17,980 nt of DNA from contig CADAHD010000053.1 in assembly GCA_902787595.1 (NCBI GenBank), positions 1 through 17,980 on the forward strand, given 5' to 3'. Within the stretch, counting starts at the first letter, position 1; each line of letters opens with the position of its first letter. Positions 14,280 to 17,980 of the stretch are shown piece after piece. The notes beneath the pieces were generated by a model. That model saw nothing but the letters and a program-made list of their open reading frames with translations, was not told the DNA's origin and searched no databases. The translations under genes were made by a program, and so were the position numbers. This DNA comes from an uncultured Lachnospiraceae bacterium. GTDB taxonomy: Bacteria; Bacillota_A; Clostridia; Lachnospirales; Lachnospiraceae.

Positions 14280-16585
14280 CAGTCCAAAAAGTCCTTTATT
14301 CTCTTGCTGCGGCTGGGATGACGCAGTTTTCTCAAAGCTTTCGCTTCGATCTGACGTATACGCTCACGGGTAACGGAGAATTCCTTACCCACTTCCTCAA
14401 GCGTGCGCGCGCGGCCGTCTATAAGGCCAAAGCGCAGAGTCAGCACCTTGCGCTCCCTGTCGGTAAGCGTATCCAATATCTCGTTGAGCTGTTCACGAAG
14501 AAGCGTAAATGCAGCGGCATCGGCGGGCACGGGAACATTATCATCCTGTATGAAATCGCCCAGATGGCTGTCTTCTTCTTCACCGATAGGAGTTTCCAGT
14601 GAAACGGGCTCCTGTGATATCTTAAGGATCTCTCTTACACGATCCTCAGGCATATCCATGCGCTCTGCTATCTCTGAAGGAGCAGGCTCACGTCCCAGTT
14701 CCTGAAGCAGCTGTCTGTTGATACGTATTATCTTGTTAATGGTCTCAACCATATGAACGGGTATACGAATGGTCCTGGCCTGATCGGCAATGGCACGTGT
14801 TATAGCCTGACGTATCCACCAGGTAGCATAGGTTGAGAACTTGTAACCTTTACGGTAGTCAAACTTCTCTACTGCCTTTATAAGACCCAGATTACCCTCC
14901 TGGATCAGATCAAGGAAGAGCATTCCGCGGCCCACATAACGCTTTGCGATACTTACCACCAGCCTTAAGTTTGCCTGTGAAAGCTCCTGTCCGGCTGCTT
15001 TACCGGATTCTATTTTTGCATTGTTATCTGCGATCTTCTTTTCCAGCTCAGCCTTCTTTGCCGCCAGATCTGCAGAACTCTTTGCATTCTTGCCCTTTTT
15101 ATCGCTCTTCTCGCTTTCGTTGAGCTTTGCCAGCTTTGCTGTCAGCTCCTTATTCCTCTCGGAAGCTTCCATTCCCAGTTCCATGCGCTTAGCCAGCTCT
15201 ATTTCTTCCTCTGCGGAAAGAAGGGGAACACGTCCGATCTCCTTTAAATACATACGCACGGGATCCTCTATGTTAGCGCCGTCCGTAACGCCGGCTTCAA
15301 GATTCTCCATGTCGTATTCAAGCTCGGCACCTTCTTCCATTGCCAGCTCTTCATCGGGAATGTCGTCGTCATCTATCTGCTCCATGCGCAGAACGATGTG
15401 GTTCTTATCCAGTGCTTCCCAGATGCGGTCAAACTGCTCTTCATCAAGATTCAGCTCGGTAAAAGTATCTATAACTTCCTGATACTCCATATAACCGGCT
15501 TTCTTTGCGCTGCTTATGAGGTTCTTGAGCTTCTCCTCAAAAAGAGTCTCTCTCAACGCCGCCGCTTCGGGATCATTAATGTCATTTTCCTCTTCATCAA
15601 ATTCATCTTCATTTACGGTGAATTCTTCATCTTCTTCGGCGATCTTTTCAGCCTTCTTTGAACCTGACTTCTTTGCGGTTTCATTCTTTTTGGATGCAGC
15701 AGGCTTTACCGCGCTCTCTTTCTTTGCAGGCGCTGCTTCTTTTGCATCTGCCTTCTTCGAAGCTGCGCTTTCCTTCTTCGCTGCGGGAGCTGCCTTCTTA
15801 ACAGGCTCTTCCTTCTTCGCTGCGGCTTCTTTCTTTGCGGGCACTGCCTTCTTTGCCTCTGCTTCCTTTTTAGCAGGCTCCTTCTTTACGGATTCTGCTT
15901 TTTTTGCAGGCTCTGTCTTCTTTGCCGATCCTGCTTTTTTAACTGTAGTCTCATTCTTATCGGGTGCTGACTTCTTCACTCCGGTCTCCTTTTTTGCAAG
16001 TGTTATATTTTTTTCTTTTATGTTCTTCTTTTCAGCTTCTGCTTTCTTAACAGGAGCTTTTTTAACAGGCGCCTCTTTCTTTGCCGCCGTCTTTCTTACG
16101 GCTGCGGCGTTCTTTACCGGCGCTGCAGTCTTTGCAGCTGCCTTTTTATCCGCGGCATTCTTTGCCGGCGCCGTCTTTTTTGCGGCCGCCTTCTTATCTG
16201 TGACCTTCTGCGCGGACGACGCCTTCTTTACAACTGCGGCGTTCTTTACGGGTGCCGCTTTCTTTGCTGTCGTCTTTTTATCTTCGGCTTTCTTTGAGGG
16301 CGCGGCTTTTTTTGCGGCTGCGGCATTCTTTACCGGCGCTGCCTTCTTTGCAGCGACCGCATTCTTTACAGCGCTCTTAACAGGAGCAGCCTTTTTTGCT
16401 GGAATGGCTTTCTTTGCTGTCGCTTTCTTAGCTGCTTCCGCTTTCTTAGCTGTTGCCTTTTTGTCTTCAGCCTTCTTTGAAGGCGCAGCTTTCTTTGCGC
16501 TTGCTGCTTTCTTTGCGACAGTCTTTGTCTGAGCGTTTTTGCTCAATTTCTTTTCGCTTTCTTTCTTCTTATCTTTTGCAGCCAT
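14279..16585 (-). CDS. rpoD: primary sigma factor RpoD (SigA) with long Lys/Ala-rich N-terminal extension
   Basis: Housekeeping sigma factor. I start it at the ATG at 16585, with AAAGGAG 9 bases upstream, giving 768 residues, about twice a typical Firmicutes SigA. Residues 1-314 are K/A/P-rich, followed by an acidic patch (EEDEEF to EEEND, 317-335). A region 1.1-like segment lies at about 345-400, region 1.2 at 440-467 ([20 protein letters not shown]), and a Lys-rich insert at about 468-537. Regions 2.1-2.4 begin at [11 protein letters not shown] and include [17 protein letters not shown]. Regions 3 and 4 end in [20 protein letters not shown]. All promoter-recognition parts look intact. The dnaG stop is 21 bases upstream. 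Confidence 0.96.
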   Translation of the reverse strand: MAAKDKKKESEKKLSKNAQTKTVAKKAASAKKAAPSKKAEDKKATAKKAEAAKKATAKKAIPAKKAAPVKSAVKNAVAAKKAAPVKNAAAAKKAAPSKKAEDKKTTAKKAAPVKNAAVVKKASSAQKVTDKKAAAKKTAPAKNAADKKAAAKTAAPVKNAAAVRKTAAKKEAPVKKAPVKKAEAEKKNIKEKNITLAKKETGVKKSAPDKNETTVKKAGSAKKTEPAKKAESVKKEPAKKEAEAKKAVPAKKEAAAKKEEPVKKAAPAAKKESAASKKADAKEAAPAKKESAVKPAASKKNETAKKSGSKKAEKIAEEDEEFTVNEDEFDEEENDINDPEAAALRETLFEEKLKNLISSAKKAGYMEYQEVIDTFTELNLDEEQFDRIWEALDKNHIVLRMEQIDDDDIPDEELAMEEGAELEYDMENLEAGVTDGANIEDPVRMYLKEIGRVPLLSAEEEIELAKRMELGMEASERNKELTAKLAKLNESEKSDKKGKNAKSSADLAAKKAELEKKIADNNAKIESGKAAGQELSQANLRLVVSIAKRYVGRGMLFLDLIQEGNLGLIKAVEKFDYRKGYKFSTYATWWIRQAITRAIADQARTIRIPVHMVETINKIIRINRQLLQELGREPAPSEIAERMDMPEDRVREILKISQEPVSLETPIGEEEDSHLGDFIQDDNVPVPADAAAFTLLREQLNEILDTLTDRERKVLTLRFGLIDGRARTLEEVGKEFSVTRERIRQIEAKALRKLRHPSRSKRIKDFLD
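15661..16585 (-). repeat. low-complexity AKKA/PVKNAA repeat region in rpoD
   Basis: By hand count about 99 of the first 320 codons are Lys. There are no aromatic residues, Cys or His, and only one Arg. Motifs recur, for example [13 protein letters not shown] at residues 32-44 and 92-104, and AAPVKNA three times. At DNA level the runs GCAAAGAA/GCGGCAAAG repeat throughout. The composition resembles histone H1 tails and the N-terminus of actinobacterial SigA/HrdB. Confidence 0.9.
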
Positions 16586-16606
16586 TATCACACACTCCTT
16601 TGCTTT

Positions 16607-17980
16607 TCACGTTCTCATACGTTTGCGCAATTCTTCCATCATGCGCTTCTGAGACAGCTTCTGATCCAGGCTCAGTCCACCCTCCGCTTTAGCTGCATCG
16701 TGATCAAAACGCTCCTGCTTTACCTTAAGGACTATATCCCGGAAAGCTTTTTCTTTTTCTTCGTCTGTCACGATGGCATCAAGTTTCGTGTGGAAGACCT
16801 CTCCCGCCTGCTGCTGTTCATCCAGCTCTTCAAACATGTTGATGATGGCAGCGGGATTGGGCGGTCCCTCCTCCATATCGCGCAGCATCCTTTCGGCGAC
16901 CCTGTGATAGATCGGATCCGTAAAATCGTCTGCGTTTATGAGATCCCTGATCCCTTCATATCGTTTCGGCTCCTCGGATAACCAGGTCAGCAGCACTCTC
17001 TGGGCATACTTATCATTGTCATCAGACTTTGGACGTGCCGCGGTTCTTTCGGCCTGTCTTTCAACATAGCCTGCTCCCGGGTGAACGTCTCCTTTAAGCA
17101 CCAGATTGATAACCTGCTTTTTCAGGGCATCCTGCGGAATGCCGTATTTCACGCTAACTGCTTCGATATAATTCTCCCGCTCCATCTCTTCTTCAAAGAC
17201 GCAAAGCCGCTTTGCCACTTCGTTATAGAAAGCCGTCTTTGACGCGGGATCCGAAAGATCGTAATCGTTACGCAATATCCTTATCTCAAACAAAAAACCG
17301 TTTTCGGCTTTTTCAAGTCTTTTTTCGTATTCTTCGGCGCCCAGATTCTTTATAAATTCATCGGGGTCCTTATAGGGCTTCATGTTGATCACCCTGCCCT
17401 GCATTCCGCAGGCTCTCAGAATGGAGATGGCCCTGAGCGCGGCATTGGTACCGGCTGCATCGCTGTCATAAGCCAGCAGCACATCCCTTCCGAAACGTTT
17501 GAGCATCATGGCCTGATCCATTGTAAAGGCAGTCCCCAGCGACGCCAGCGCCTGATCAAAGCCTGCCTGATGCTGGCTTATCACATCCATATATCCTTCG
17601 CAGAGTATAAAGTTCTTTGCCCTGCTGCTCCTGGCCAGGTTAAGGCCAAAGAGATTCTTCCTCTTTTCGAAGATCTCTGTTTCCGATGTGTTGAGGTATT
17701 TGGGCTCGCCTTCTCCCATGACCCTGCCGCCAAAGCCTATGACCTTGCCGCCGGCGTTCATGATGGGAAACATTACACGGTTATAAAACTTGTCCCTGGC
17801 GCCATACTTTTCATCAAAGGTCGACAGTCCCGCTCCGGTAAGCTCCTCTATGGTAAAGCCCTGCTTTAAAAGGTACTTTGTAAGATCATCGCTGTATTGA
17901 AGCGCATAGCCGAGCCCGAATCTGCTCATGGTCTCTTCACTCAGCTGCCTGCCCTTAAAATAATTAAGCCCCAGCTCTCC
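16607..17980 (-). CDS. dnaG: DNA primase, C-terminal part (5' end outside window)
   Basis: Makes RNA primers for replication together with the DnaB helicase. The frame is open from the window edge to the TGA at 16609-16607 (457 residues seen). The first visible residues (GELGLNYFKGRQLSEETMSRFGLGYA) belong to the region before the catalytic core. The Toprim domain shows EGYMD at visible residues 128-132 and DSDAAGT further on, the metal-binding acids. The N-terminal zinc-binding domain lies outside the window. The Met at 17929 is internal, not the start. The C-terminal helical region is the helicase-interaction part. The gene leads the dnaG-rpoD-trmK-nif3 cluster (macromolecular synthesis operon). 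Confidence 0.96.
   Translation of the reverse strand, partial: GELGLNYFKGRQLSEETMSRFGLGYALQYSDDLTKYLLKQGFTIEELTGAGLSTFDEKYGARDKFYNRVMFPIMNAGGKVIGFGGRVMGEGEPKYLNTSETEIFEKRKNLFGLNLARSSRAKNFILCEGYMDVISQHQAGFDQALASLGTAFTMDQAMMLKRFGRDVLLAYDSDAAGTNAALRAISILRACGMQGRVINMKPYKDPDEFIKNLGAEEYEKRLEKAENGFLFEIRILRNDYDLSDPASKTAFYNEVAKRLCVFEEEMERENYIEAVSVKYGIPQDALKKQVINLVLKGDVHPGAGYVERQAERTAARPKSDDNDKYAQRVLLTWLSEEPKRYEGIRDLINADDFTDPIYHRVAERMLRDMEEGPPNPAAIINMFEELDEQQQAGEVFHTKLDAIVTDEEKEKAFRDIVLKVKQERFDHDAAKAEGGLSLDQKLSQKRMMEELRKRMRT

Noticed and set aside
15516..16532. Long plus-strand frame (338 codons) rich in Phe/Ala opposite rpoD
   Set aside because: It is the mirror of the Lys/Ala repeat codons (AAG/AAA read as CTT/TTT). 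Its composition is absurd for a protein and the rpoD frame continues into a canonical sigma factor.

Overview
The window reads as a core-genome segment of a Gram-positive, Clostridia-type bacterium, most likely a member of the Lachnospiraceae or a close relative. This is inferred from the gene order (dnaG-rpoD-trmK-nif3 and rho-rpmE-DUF1385-prmC-prfA), strong AAGGAGG-type ribosome binding sites, an A-type RNase P RNA, a class B sortase and a LytTR regulator. No plasmid, phage, insertion sequence, CRISPR array or tRNA gene is visible.

Right block (17980 down to 8429, minus strand). dnaG (partial), rpoD, trmK and a Nif3-like gene are tightly packed. They are followed by a TGS/uridine-kinase fusion gene, the RNase P RNA gene rnpB, rarA and a LytTR-type regulator. 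rarA is broken by an exact 16-bp tandem duplication just before its Walker A motif. The regulator's receiver domain has lost its phosphorylation site. rpoD carries a roughly 315-residue lysine/alanine-rich, histone-H1-like N-terminal extension and an extra lysine-rich insert before region 2.1.

Middle block (5983-8137, plus strand). A malic enzyme and a TIGR01212/YhcC-type radical SAM protein form a two-gene unit with 4 bases between them. The unit ends at a hairpin that can terminate transcription in both directions. Between it and the LytTR gene lies a stretch of about 230 nt with a promoter-like sequence at one end, this terminator at the other, and an exact anti-Shine-Dalgarno stretch inside. 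I propose it as a candidate small RNA on the minus strand.

Left block (5732 down to 1, minus strand). rho and rpmE are followed by a terminator, then a DUF1385 membrane protein, prmC, prfA and the start of a class B sortase gene. PrmC methylates the GGQ glutamine of the release factor encoded by prfA, so those two neighbours work together. rpmE has its own promoter, whose -35 box contains the rho stop codon. rho and the malic enzyme gene diverge from back-to-back promoters.

Degenerate copies of a dispersed palindromic repeat sit in the prmC-prfA and rnpB-rarA gaps. The best leads for something new are the candidate small RNA, the rpoD extension, the rarA duplication and the degenerate LytTR regulator. 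No multi-gene novel system is evident.
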